A DNA stretch of 42,554 nucleotides from assembly GCF_000485595.1 (NCBI RefSeq), contig NW_014577731.1, positions 64,268-106,821 on the forward strand, read 5' to 3'. Below, in pieces: positions 1 to 10,855 of the stretch (the stretch's first letter is position 1; every line of letters starts with the position of its first letter). This stretch comes from Priapulus caudatus (lineage: Eukaryota > Priapulida > Priapulimorpha > Priapulimorphida > Priapulidae). The position numbers were made by a program, and so were the translations under genes. The notes below the pieces were generated by a model. It was not told the DNA's origin and did not search any database. It worked only from the letters and a program-made list of their open reading frames with translations.

Positions 1-304
1 ATAAACAGCAGGCAACACATTTATACTGATTCGATTCATGCTTATTCTTCATGACGCGATAACTCAGATGGAATGATCGGCCGCAACAAGGATTACATAG
101 AACGCCTTTAGCAACGTTTAGAGGCGGGCAAACTCTTTTCTGCGCATTTAGCCGAACAATTGGCATGTCACATAGACTTCCTCCTAACGCGCCCAACTTT
201 TCTGTCGTAGCTTTTGTGAAGTTAGTGGAATGGTTGTAAATGCATGGAATCATGATGGAATAGATACACTAATCAAAATCTAACTAGGTAAGTATAGACA
301 TGCC
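1..304. other. No feature seen
   Basis: Ordinary mixed-composition sequence running up to the GGTA array. I see no repeat, no long frame and no RNA gene in it. Confidence 0.5.
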
Positions 305-415
305 GGTAGGTAGGTAGGTAGGTAGGTAGGTAGGTAGGTAGGTAGGTAGGTAGGTAGGTAGGTAGGTAGGTAGGTAGGTAGGTAGGTAGGTAGGTAGGTA
401 CATACGTACGTACGT
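305..415. repeat. (GGTA)n microsatellite with short ACGT tail
   Basis: About 24 uninterrupted GGTA units are followed by a few ACGT units. The near-perfect copies suggest recent expansion. The minus-strand Tyr-Leu-Pro-Thr frame across it is only a translation of the repeat. Confidence 0.97.
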
Positions 416-1027
416 CTTATATGATCATTGGACTGGTTTATATCATGGTAACTCCGAATTTGGTTTTGCATATAGGTAATTAAAGAAGTTGCTATATGGT
501 AATTAGTATCAAAATAGAATATTCTTTCGAAGGGAAATCGGTAGGACTGTCATTAACCGATGCAGCAGCATTGTTCGTGGGGGGTAGCACGTGTGGCAGA
601 TGCAGGGGACGTAGGTAGCATTAGTTATAAAACTATATTAGGTCCATATTGCGGTTTGTATATCTTGTTCAAACAATCGCTGATAAGCGTCGCAGATATG
701 TATTATAACGGCTTAGGTATCGTGGCGCGTGCCATCTGCCATATAGCGCTGCGTGCAAACAGGTACAGGCTGGGCCGCGTTCAGCAAATAATAGCCGTTT
801 CTCACTTACCAGTAGCCAGCCAGCCGGCCCACGGTGGCATACGGCCCGTCATGATGGCCATTTGATATGCAGCATTCATTGACAGTTCACTGATAAGAGC
901 TGCCACTGTGTACTTGTGCCGACTAGGACATATGCAATGTGCTGGGCGGAATCTTGTTGAGCTAGTGGTGATCGTGTTTGGTGAGCGTGTCTCACACATG
1001 CACGCGCGTTTGTGATTACAATCGTCC
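416..1027. other. Unassigned sequence with one 101-codon frame
   Basis: The only frame of note is on the plus strand from an ATG at 560 to 865. It has a plausible hydrophobic stretch but no motif I recognise. Overlapping minus-strand frames of similar length at 802-1076 argue against reading much into it. Confidence 0.4.
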
Positions 1028-1246
1028 CGGGGCCCGTTGTCAGAAACAAAATTGATCTTAACATTAGTCTTAACATTAACTTTTTCTCTTAGACCGTTGA
1101 CAGAAATGCTGCGAAGTTACGAGAATGAAAAATCGTAGCAGATTTCCTCATAACAATACGAAACAAAGTGATGTCGACGGTCTATGAGAAATTGTTAATG
1201 TTAAGACTAATGTTAAGACTAATTTTGTTTCTGACAACGGGCCCCG
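1028..1246. mobile_element. 219-base foldback (MITE-like) element
   Basis: The two ends are inverted copies of each other. The outer 16 bases, starting CGGGGCCCGTTGTCAG, match perfectly, and the similarity continues inward for about 75 bases with only a handful of mismatches. Each arm carries a tandem TTAACATTAGTC-like motif. The unpaired centre is about 65 bases and has no coding frame. This is the architecture of a non-autonomous DNA transposon. I could not identify a clean target-site duplication, so the class is open. A related half copy lies at 13791-13838. Confidence 0.85.
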
Positions 1247-2577
1247 ATTTTCGAGATGTGGTTTTATTCTGACAGTGGCTTGTTCGCTGTAAAGACTGAA
1301 GTTTGCAGATTGCTTTTCACCGTGAAACTGTTATGATCTTTCCTGTTATTAAAGTTGTACACGTATTCGCTATTTTTCTATTCGCTATTTTTTCGCCATT
1401 TTTGTTTTTCGTTATTGTATTCGCCATAATTGTCAACATGCATGGGCTACGCTATAAAGTTATTACTCCCTCGTTGCTCACTGTTAGATTTATAGACGAT
1501 TAGGATTAAATGGGAGCTTTTATCTGCGAGGGTGGTATAATGATATTACACTGATCTCTATCGCTATTAGAGTAACATGTTATTATGATTGTCCGTAAAG
1601 CAGTTAGTGATATTAGTATAGTCTTTCCCGGTATTAGAGTTGTATGCGATTAAGATTATAGTTCGCAGTCTTTGTATGTAACTACTCTTCCAACATTGGC
1701 CGCTGCCTATTAGTTTGTATATTTCACGTTTGGTTATCAATGTAAACGTGACGTGCATTACTATCTGAAAATGATGCATGCTGTTGCTTTTCCTGGTCTC
1801 ATACATCGGATACGATACATAGCGAACGCTGAATCTGTCGTTTCGCTAAATGTAATATATGTTATATGACAGGCACGAGACAAATGTGTAAAGTAAAATG
1901 TGATGAGAAAATGCGACGGTTGTAAGTCATAATGTCCTTACCGGGCTTACCCCCTTGTTGGCGCTTTTTTTTAGACTGCACTACAATGTGCGCTTGGCTC
2001 ACGCGTATTCACGCTATAGCTCTGCGCGTATGCTGTCCATGTTTGCTCTCTATTATATGTGATTTCGGACTACGAGTTCAACGGATAGTTCACGGCTTGC
2101 GGTCACACGAAAGGACTCAGTCAAACGCAGTTAGCAGTTGATTTGGACACGTCGTTCGTTTAGCCGGCTTATTTGGGGAGACGTGAGCGATTTTGGGCCG
2201 CGCTCCGACAACAAATCGTTGACCTAGATTTTGAGATAAAAACGAGCGAATTTGTGAAGCAATGAGTTACAATTTGACGAATAAGAGTGGCCTGATACGC
2301 AACAGTTAGGTTCAGTTGCGTGCGTGCTTACTGAGATGTAAGGAACTCGCGTGTAGGCAGTCGGTTATTATTATATAGGTTTTAAGTGGTCGGTTATCGT
2401 CTCTTGGCTGGTAGCGCGAAAATTCTACATTTCGCAATAACACTGTCTTATCGAGTTGTAAAATCCGCTGTCTCACAGAGAGCCGTGGTCCTGTGAAAAG
2501 GCTAGGTAGAAGTCTTTTGTTGTAAGGAGTTGAATCGAAACTATACACGCAGTAGAGAAATTATAAAAAATATATTC
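1247..2577. other. Unassigned sequence
   Basis: Mostly unique sequence. A short run of variants of TATTCGCTATTTTT sits near 1366-1430. Frames here are below 80 codons and occur on both strands without protein-like composition. No RNA gene was seen. Confidence 0.4.
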
Positions 2578-2632
2578 ACATACACACGAGCGCACGCACG
2601 TACGCATCCCCCCCCACACACACACACGCACG

Positions 2633-2669
<37 letters not shown>

Positions 2670-2696
2670 GCGCGCACACACGTAGAGAAGTACACG

Positions 2697-2735
<39 letters not shown>

Positions 2736-2737
2736 CG

Positions 2738-2794
<57 letters not shown>
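2578..2794. repeat. (AC)n array with GCAC and CGCG interruptions
   Basis: Alternating purine-pyrimidine sequence in three blocks separated by a C-run and by GTAGAGAAGT. The Cys-Val frames on the minus strand are repeat translations. Confidence 0.97.
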
Positions 2795-2796
<2 letters not shown>

Positions 2797-2838
2797 TATA
2801 TATATCTTATTATATACATATATAATTATTGAATTCTA

Positions 2839-2872
2839 ACGGGTCAATATTTTTTACGGGTCAATATTTTAC
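2839..2872 (+). repeat. Two-copy 17-base tandem duplication
   Basis: The motif ACGGGTCAATATTTT occurs twice head to tail just after the AC array and its TA-rich tail. Confidence 0.8.
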
Positions 2873-3317
2873 ATATCGAAGAACTAACGTACGCACAAAG
2901 TACGTGCATATCTAATGCTAGTTGCTACTACAGGTTATCGTAGCTGACAGATGTATAGGTGTCATGTTTGCACCCCGGTAGCCTCAGCCGGTGCACAGTG
3001 GCGCAGCTGTTCCCGGCTGGGAAAGCTAAGCTGCATACACACGCGTAGTACACAAGACGCACCTATATTTCGCAGAAGGCGGATTGGCACGTGCCCAAAC
3101 ACCCGCATAAGCGTGCCGACGACGTGTGAATATTATTAGTGGTCGTGTGCCACCTTTGAATTCATGGCGCACCTGCCGAGCGAGTTGCCTTGTCTGCCGT
3201 CTACCGACAATGACTGAAGGAGACTGTAAGACAGTGACTCGCATTTACTACGGCCGGGACGCGCTGCCTATAGTTGTTTCAACACGATCACAATGGCGCG
3301 TCCTGTCAGCGCGTGCA
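2873..3317. other. GC-richer unassigned segment upstream of a possible promoter
   Basis: Composition rises in GC and CpG relative to the flanks. Frames of 60-70 codons overlap on both strands. A plus frame from an alternative start at 3126 runs to 3446 (106 codons), through the promoter candidate, and shows no recognisable domain. Confidence 0.35.
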
Positions 3318-3355
3318 TATAAAATTACAGCCGCCAGGGTGCCGCCCAGTCAGTC
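3318..3355 (+). promoter_or_regulatory. Possible TATA plus initiator core promoter
   Basis: TATAAAA lies at 3318-3324. CAGTCAGTC lies at 3347-3355, so an initiator-like TCAGTC has its A at 3352, and an alternative A is at 3348. That is 30-34 bases downstream, the spacing expected of metazoan TATA/Inr promoters. An ATG at 3375 opens a 23-codon frame ending at a TGA. The surrounding few hundred bases are CpG-rich. The motifs are short and could be coincidental. Confidence 0.25.
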
Positions 3356-3449
3356 GCTACACCTCGTCTACAAAATGCATGCTGTGCATTTAACAAAGAG
3401 CTTGTTTTTAGCCGGGACACTCGGTGTCCGGGAGCCGGGCAATTGAATA

Positions 3450-4440
3450 CTAGTTTTATGAATCAACTTCCCGTCGAAATAAGCGTGGTTAGCTGATTGG
3501 CCCTACTTCCTGCGACGAGCCCCCTGGTTTTGTTTTCATTAAACATCGTCCATTTCAATTCACGCAAATTTCCTTCCCGGCCAGAGCAAACAATGTGTTG
3601 ATTTATGGTGCTAGCACTCCACACTGCACTCCCGCTGTTACAACCACAGGGACAGGTGCTGCCAAAAGTGCGACAGTTTCCCTATGGTAAGTTTACAAAG
3701 CCGTACTTGGGGCCTACTTGAGTAATTATTGGTATGCGTTATAAGGAAATAAGCGTTGCACATGGCACCGTGTCAATATATACTACCGGCACAGCGTAGA
3801 TATCCATACATCCCATTGCAGGTTGACAATAGTCGCACTTACTACCTACTATGTAAGCTGGAGGAAGAGGCGGGGTACGATTCATTATAGTGTTCGCCCA
3901 TTCGCTGCCATTCTGCTATAACCGCCATGCTCGCGATGTCAGGAAACCTCGTAAATGCGCATTTCACAAGAACACTCGATGTAAGAGGAGAAATTCATGT
4001 CCCACTGGCGCGAGCGGAGGACAGCGAATGCCGTCAGCGCTGCTTCGTGGGTGAAATTAGTGAGTGAGCGAGTGAGTGAAATTCGTGAGTGAAATTAGTT
4101 ATAGCGTTCGTGAGTGAAATTAATTTCATTATGCCGATAATGCTGAATCGGTGAGCGGCGTGGATTTCCAGAGATAAAATGCGCTTCATACTCATGTGAG
4201 TTGTTTGGGATATAAAATCAAATCTGATTAGAATAATTCGTAAAATGATTCAAAATTGAGAAATGGCGCATGTGACTTATACGGTGTAGTTTTTGCAGCA
4301 TCCTGTCACCTACAGATAGCAATTTAACTAATGAGCAATACACGCAGTAACAGCTGCTACGGATAACCGATAAATCGTCACTTCGGCTGAATATTTGAAT
4401 AAATTGGTCACAGAGTACAGCGTCTGGGACGGTATATTAC
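3450..4440. other. Unassigned sequence with a small GTGA-type tandem repeat
   Basis: Around 4055-4130 variants of GTGAGTGAAATTAGT repeat several times. The rest is unique, with no frame worth reporting. Confidence 0.5.
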
Positions 4441-4620
4441 ACATTGTAGTATGCTAGCTTAGCTTGTACTACACTGTCACCGCTTATAGTAGGCTACCAC
4501 CGCTTTTAGTGCGCTATCACACCTTATAGTATGCTACCAGACATTGTACTGCACCTGCACAGCTTATAGTAGACTACCACTGCTTGTTTTACATTATCAC
4601 ATCTTAGAGTATGCTAAGAC
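4441..4620 (+). repeat. 20-base minisatellite, exactly nine units
   Basis: The segment divides into nine consecutive 20-base units with no length change. A representative unit is CGCTTATAGTAGGCTACCAC. Most units keep a CTTATAGTA-type core and a final CAC or CAG. Units 2, 6 and 8 form a divergent subtype with TTGTACT or TTGTTTT in the core. The units are diverged, so the array is old, yet the register is intact. Confidence 0.9.
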
Positions 4621-5716
4621 AATTAGGATTAAAGAATACGCAAGTTATTTCCCGTACTTTTACAGCTGTTAAGCAGTTTTTGCAAAGACAGCAAAATCAC
4701 AATTATCCAGGTGAGGCAAGCACTCGCAGATCTGCGATTCGCAACTGTTTTTGGACAACAAAGCAGTTATTTTTAGAAAAATAACTAAATATTTGCAGAA
4801 GGCAGTAGGAACAGTTGAACATTCAAATATGTGTGTGGTTTTCCACCGAGGGGAGTGATGGGCCGTAGAGCGAGGGCGAGAAACGCTAGATAAAGTACCG
4901 GTGCTGCGTTTAGTTAAGCAAACAGCATTCGAGGCTCTCACAATGCAGCGCGGCACGGGCAGGTGTGGGCAGGACGCGTATGATGGGGTAACCAGCGTGC
5001 GCACGTGACGCCGACTGTAAAATAGTCACTCCGTAAAAAAATAGAATGGACTGACTATAACCAAATCATCATTCGCCGAACCCAACCGCATAGGATTTTT
5101 TCTGGCTGCGTTACATTCTTCCTGACTTCTTACAATTTTATATCGCAGAGCGGCTCGCCGACCGCAGGTGCAACCGGAGAAATCGAACTCGTGGCACACC
5201 TGCACACACACGTGGAGCGTATTGCTGTAGGTTGTCATCGGCTCCTCGGCATACAAAGCTCATTTTGGTGTACTTTTTTTCACTCTTGAATCTAGAGACT
5301 CGTTGTCAAAGTACTATTTCAAGAGATCATGTAGGTAAACATATAGCTTATTTGCCGCTGACATTTTCCACTCCGTCCGACATGTTAATGTGGAATTTCT
5401 TCGAATGGCGTGTGCGCGTATAGATAGTATATCAGTCCGACGCGTGCTCATACACTAGGCGCGATACTACCACCGCAGACACGAGGCTAGCGACCGCAGT
5501 GCTGCCAGTCTTATAAACAACTTTACTTAACAAAGCGCGCGGAGACGGCGCAGGTGCGAGCTGCCTAACAAACGGCAGGTTATAACTGCCAGGTGAGCAC
5601 AGCCTACTCTGCATACATGACGCAGCGACCTACTACTGCGAAGATGTTTGCACGGCGGTTTCACCAGCCTAGGATACGTTTACTTACGATTATGTCGACC
5701 TTTAGCAAAAAATATA
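4621..5716. other. Unassigned sequence with a 111-codon minus frame
   Basis: The longest frame is minus-strand 5004-4669. It starts in GC-rich sequence and is rich in Cys, Ser and Arg, but I recognise no family. Shorter frames at 5026-5256 (minus) and 5432-5614 (minus) are equally anonymous. Confidence 0.35.
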
Positions 5717-5790
5717 TAATAATAACATATAATAATAATAATATTAACAATAATAATGATAATGATAATAACAATATTATTATTAATAGA
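5717..5790. repeat. AAT/ATT-rich trinucleotide repeat
   Basis: Interrupted AAT units with ATTATT at the distal end. Confidence 0.9.
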
Positions 5791-6096
5791 ATAACCGAAT
5801 TCGATTAAGAAACCCGAAGAGTGATGTGGTTTCGAAGAGTGAGTGGGGTTCGGTGCAGCAATGTGAGGGAATGGTATCTCGCATCAATGTATCATGCGGT
5901 TGCGAACTAACTATTCACTCATCGTTGCTACGGTTACGGTAAGTGTAATGTGACCATTATATTCGGTAACATTACTTATGTGAGTCCACACACGGTAAAC
6001 GTCAGGGGGGTTATTAATCATTCACCTATGCTCGTCCCGACACAAACTGAGCACGTTGTGTATATGTATGCGTGCGCGCGTGCGACCATGGTTACA
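5791..6096. other. No feature seen
   Basis: Unique sequence between the AAT repeat and the long-TIR element. It contains a short direct repeat around GAAGAGTGA and nothing else I can support. Confidence 0.45.
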
Positions 6097-6195
6097 GCTC
6101 GCTAGTCCGACGGCCCAATAGTCCGAAAGCCCACTAGTCCGAAAGCCCACTAGTCCGAAAACCCACAGGGGATGGGGTATCGATCTATAGTCCTA

Positions 6196-6345
6196 ATGTT
6201 TAATTTACTAATTATTTATTTATTTTTTAATTAATTAATTAATTTATTTATTTTAAATTTAAATTTTACTTTTTATTTTAATTTTTATTTTTTAATTTTA
6301 ATTTTAAATTTAAATTTTATTTATTTTTTAATTAAAATTTTTTGG
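6196..6345. repeat. AT-rich low-complexity block in the left arm
   Basis: TTTA, TTAA and AATTTAAA iterations with almost no G or C. The matching place in the right arm is much shorter, so this block accounts for most of the arm-length difference. Confidence 0.85.
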
Positions 6346-6855
6346 GGGATGTAGAGGGAGGTGTGGGTGGAGGGGGGCTAGGTGTGTGGATGCGTGCAAA
6401 ATTCTAGACTACGGTAAAACCTCCCCTCGTAATACCGCCAACCTCACTTATCGCCAGGAAAATGCCAATGTACAGATCGTTTGGATCTATTTGTACGTAA
6501 TTTAGCCTCGTAATTTAGCCTCGTAATACCGCCCCTCGTCAACTGCCAACCGCCAGCATTATGGCTATGTACAATCCTATATAAACGCATTGAAAATACA
6601 CTCATTATACTGCTTATACAGCAGTAGTATTTAGCGGTATACTAGTAGTAGCGGTTGAGATTCTGCCCCATCATCACTTGATGCTCGGGCGTAAATTCAG
6701 ACTGTATAGACCCTTCTTAAATATTATTCATGACCGTGAGGCCCACAAATGTAAAAATCAACCACAAATGTAAAAATAACCACAAATATCATAACATGTC
6801 AACCACAAACTTTTTTTCATTGTGAAGATAAGCTTATTATTCAGATGTATGTCGG

Positions 6856-7015
6856 CCTTATTGTGTGTGTCGCTGTATGTGTGGTGTGTGTTGTGTGTGT
6901 GTGTTGCTGTGTTGTGTGTGTGTGTGTGTGTGTGTGTGCGTGGGCTGGGCGTGCGCGCGTGCATGTGTGCGTGCGCGCCAATTGCGTGTGTAACGTGCGC
7001 GCATGCGTGTGTACG
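6856..7015. repeat. (TG)n with GCGC/GTGC tail inside the element
   Basis: Interrupted TG units become GTGC/GCGC-rich toward the right arm. It lies inside the 6097-7302 element, between the arms. Confidence 0.9.
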
Positions 7016-7302
7016 TGTCGCGCGGTGGTACATCAGTGTCTCTGACGCGCGTGTCTTATGTGTACGTAGGCCACAATTTTGCCACACATCCACACAACTA
7101 GCCCCCCCACACACACACCTTCCCCCTACATCCCATTAAAAAATTTCTAAAAAAATCTTAAACAAAAAATTAATAATTAAACATTAGGTATAGATCTCGT
7201 AACCCCATCCCTGTGGTGGTTTCGGACTAGTAGGTTCTTCGGACTAGTGGGGCTTCGGAAATAGTGGTTTTCGGACTATTTGGGCCGTTCGGACTAGCGA
7301 GC

Positions 7303-7616
7303 CTGCCTTTACGTAGTGCTGTTATGCGCGGGCGCGGTTACCACGTTTTGAGTGTTTTCGCAAACTTTCCATGGGGCGTACAGCTTCGCACAAGACATCA
7401 TTAAGATGTTTGTTTTCACGATTTTTCGTAAAATTCTAGCTTTGGCTATGTCCTCTTCGGCATTTGCGCGTTGACTGGAATGGACTATGCTACCGCCGAC
7501 GTAAGCCGGAAACCATCAGCGTAACATTTCGCCATGGTTCATGACGTTCGACGCACTTATAATGCACACATGCTAATGTGTTTGCATTAAGCGCCGTGCC
7601 CTGCGCTGGCGCGCGC
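7303..7616. other. No feature seen
   Basis: Unique sequence between the long-TIR element and the next AC array. Confidence 0.45.
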
Positions 7617-7636
7617 CACACACACACGCCCCCCCC

Positions 7637-7693
<57 letters not shown>

Positions 7694-7706
7694 CACACAC
7701 AACACA

Positions 7707-7764
<58 letters not shown>

Positions 7765-7985
7765 ACCAACACAAACACACACTTCAACACACAAACACCA
7801 CAGGACGTACGCCACACTCACAACACGCACACGCACACCGCGCACGACGACGCCACACGCACACGCAACACCCACACGCACACGCACACGCCACACGCAC
7901 ACGCACACGCACACGACACACCACACACACGCACCACACACAACACAACACACACACACACACACACCACACACACACACACGCC
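7617..7985. repeat. Long interrupted (AC)n array
   Basis: About 370 bases of AC units, broken by single-base changes and a CACGCACACG-rich middle. Frames of up to 162 codons exist on both strands, made of Thr-His or Cys-Val, and are artefacts of the repeat. Confidence 0.97.
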
Positions 7986-9504
7986 GCGCACGCACGTATA
8001 CTAACGGTAATTGGTCGCCAGTAACAAAGACGCGAACACAGGCGCGTATAGTTGAAGACATTCCACTTCATGCGAGAGTGGCCCTATGAAGAATGATGAG
8101 CGCTGCGTAATGATTAGCAAACAATTAATCACTCGCAAATGACTCCTCGATCAAAGAGCAGGAAGACATCGGTCACGCGCCGACAGGCGGCGCGACGGTA
8201 AGTGCGTCCACAGTACTCAATGACGTCACAGTCTCAGTGTATGACACAACATTCAGCGACGATCACACTACTCGCTCATGGACGCTGAGCTGGATATAAT
8301 AACTGGAGGACGCATCACGTGACAAATACTCCTGCTTTCGCGCCGTCATATTATATACAATAATGTTATATAAATATGTAATATTATGTACAAATATACA
8401 TTGTTATTATATACAACTCAGAGCTCGAGGAGCTGCATGCTCGTGTCTTCACTGTGGCTTGCTATTAAAGCCGGTAGCTGGCACGCTGTGTTATTGGAGA
8501 GGCATACATTTAATGAGATGGATATCAATAGTGTACCATCAATATTATTAGTGCGATAGCTAACATCATTTGAATCAATATTTTATGGCTGTTATTTGAT
8601 AAAGACTAAAGGATTAACGCGTAGTTATGCCTGCATTAATTAAGGATCGTTAGCTTTGGCCCTATGTAAAACTTGTGATACAAATATAGAAATTTAAATA
8701 AAATGCGCATCAGGTTATCATCGTCCACGGACTTATTATTTAAATTGTTACTATCACATTAATTACGTTATAACGCTGCATTATTGTAAGACCGTTGCAT
8801 TACAACTGCAGGTTTTAATTTTAAACAGTTCGCAATCGCGAATGAAATCATTTGTAATAAAATTAGCCAGCTCGATCTCAATTACTTTAGACGTTGCCAA
8901 TAAAATATAATTGCTATCTTCTATCGCATTGACTAACGGCTAGTCCAGAGCTATTGCAGTTCAGAAATGTGTTTGAAAACAATATCTCCGACTTTCATTG
9001 CTAGCCAATGCCAGTTTACTCCGGCTGTTCTTTTGCCCACATGCCGATTTGCCAGCAGTTGCATCCTAAACACAATTATAACCGAATCGGATAGGAAGGT
9101 GCGACGTCTCTTACCTATGCATAGAGCATGTATCGGACGGGTTATTGGTAAGAAAAAAGAAACGCGTACAATACAATTTTTTATTATCGGTCGTGCCACA
9201 AAGAATGGTGAGCAGTAATTATTAACAACAACATGGCGCAGCGATGGCATGTCCGGTGTGCAAAATAAAAGTTGTCCCGTCACTTGATCGCTCTGATTGT
9301 GCAGAATATTTATCGAGAGGTAATTGAAATAGTCAGTATATCACGTTTATGCTGATTTCTTTAACAAACGACAAACTAAATATAAACAATAAACTAAATA
9401 AAATAAAAATAATGTTACTATGCGCCTATTTTGTTAGTGGCATATGACCATGTGCGGACGCACGTACGCACGCACACACGGGTACATTACGCATTTATAT
9501 GCAT
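7986..9504. other. Unassigned AT-rich sequence
   Basis: Unique sequence. Overlapping frames on opposite strands at 8951-9283 (minus, 110 codons) and 8967-9218 (plus, 83 codons) are the longest. Neither has a motif I recognise. GTAAGA (9148) and GTGAGC (9208) could act as plus-strand donors, but no matching acceptor stands out. Confidence 0.35.
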
Positions 9505-10085
9505 ACTAGCGGAATACCCGGCGTTGCCCGGATAAATCAGTGGCGTTACTCAGCTGGTGACCGCTTGGTTGAAAGGAAAATACCCCAATNNNNNNNNNNN
9601 NNNNNNNNNNNNNNNNNNNNNNNNNNNNNNNNNNNNNNNNNNNNNNNNNNNNNNNNNNNNNNNNNNNNNNNNNNNNNNNNNNNNNNNNNNNNNNNNNNNN
9701 NNNNNNNNNNNNNNNNNNNNNNNNNAAATTTAAAATATTACACACTAAAGAGGTAGGTAAAGGGAAAAAAGGAAAAAAGGAGAAAATAAGTTCCCCAGCT
9801 ATACGTTTATACACCATGGATTCAGACGTGATGTTGTACGTGATGTTTTACGTGATGTTGACGAGACGTGTGTACGTACGTGACCCCTTTTATTGCTATT
9901 GATCAATAAAAATTTGTATGAATGTTTAACTTTTTAACTTTTTTAAATTTTGGTTTCAGCCAGAACCACCTCCCATACTACCGTAACACACACCTTTAGT
10001 GCTCTTTAGTTTTCCTCTAGGCTGCGGAGTTCTCTAGTTATGCGCGAACACACACATTCGGCTGAACAACTTTATATATATAGAT
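9505..10085 (+). mobile_element. Dispersed repeat, interrupted by an assembly gap
   Basis: It begins with a conspicuous GGAATACCCGGCGTTGCCCGG block. Next comes a poly-purine stretch, a three-copy ACGTGATGTT motif near 9829-9860, a TTTTGGTTTCAGCCAGAACC block and a CGAACACACACATTCGG block. It finishes in TATATATATAGAT. A CCCGGCGTTGCCCGG start and a TATATATAGAT end are, from memory, typical of old interspersed repeats in arthropod and mollusc genomes; the class is not something I can assign. Both boundaries are estimates because 136 bases are missing. Confidence 0.5.
9590..9725. other. Assembly gap (136 N)
   Basis: A run of N. Frames drawn across it are meaningless. Confidence 0.99.
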
Positions 10086-10689
10086 ATTATGCGCGCTTTC
10101 ACGCTTTGCGTCGCTGTTTTGTTGTGTATCAATGGCAGCTCTCATATCTCAACAATGACGACCTTTTGTGTACGCGCGCCACTGGGACGTGCTCGTCTTC
10201 AAGGCCGATCTATTCAGCTTATCAGCATCCAGGTAACGCTTAGTGCGATTCAATGTCTGCACGACTAACCAGCCGTGTATTTCAAATGATATATTACGCC
10301 CGCTATTCCATCTTACGTCGTTACTTGTTTGATCAGCTAGTTTGTTATAAAGTCGGCGTGCTGTTTGCTTAACACGTTATCGACGCAAGTGTCTTATCAT
10401 TTGCGATATATCTATTATGCTATGCTTGGACATATCTACATTCCTCACCCGGATTCGACACGGCCACCCGCATGCCCATGCAGAAAATTAATGTTAGTCG
10501 ATTACATATCTCAACATCGATGCGCTGCGCATATAAATTCGATGGAGAGAATATTCTACCCTATTCACTAGTTCAAATATCTTCACAATCAGCTGTCGAC
10601 TCCAAATACCCGTCACCTTTCCACAAGTATGTATGATAGACATACGGACGGAGGTACGGACGAACTGGCAGACAGAGAGCCTGACATGA
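10086..10689. other. No feature seen
   Basis: Unique sequence with frames below 75 codons on both strands. Confidence 0.4.
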
Positions 10690-10855
10690 GACGCACACGC
10701 ACACAGAGAAACACACACCGCACACTACACACATACACATACGCGCGCGCGCACACACACGCGCGCACGCACACGCACACACACACACACACACGCGCAC
10801 GCACGCGCACGCACACGCACGCACGCACGCACGCACGCACGTACACACACACACA
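10690..10855. repeat. (AC)n/(GCAC)n array
   Basis: AC units grade into GCAC and GCGC units. Confidence 0.96.

Larger units (their letters stand above)
6097..7302. mobile_element. 1.2 kb non-autonomous element with long terminal inverted repeats
   Basis: The left arm (about 6097-6413) and right arm (about 7064-7302) are inverted copies. Both begin GCTCGCTAGTCCGA and then show three or four further iterations of a roughly 17-base motif built on TAGTCCGAAAGCCCAC. They share a GGGATGGGG block, an AT-rich block that is longer in the left arm, and a G-rich block ending near GTGTGTGGATG. The interior (6414-7063) holds short CCTCGTAATACCGCC-type repeats and a TG/GCGC array, and no transposase frame. 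Long arms with iterated subterminal motifs resemble foldback or MITE-like DNA transposons. A target-site duplication was not evident. Confidence 0.85.

Noticed and set aside
7573-8061. Frames of up to 162 codons over the AC array
   Set aside because: They encode only Cys-Val or Thr-His repeats, appear on both strands in several frames, and follow the dinucleotide.
8331-8338. ACTCCTGC and, at 33776, ACTCCTGA as further palindrome-family ends
   Set aside because: No inverse arm is present within 100 bases of either, so these are chance matches to a seven-base word.
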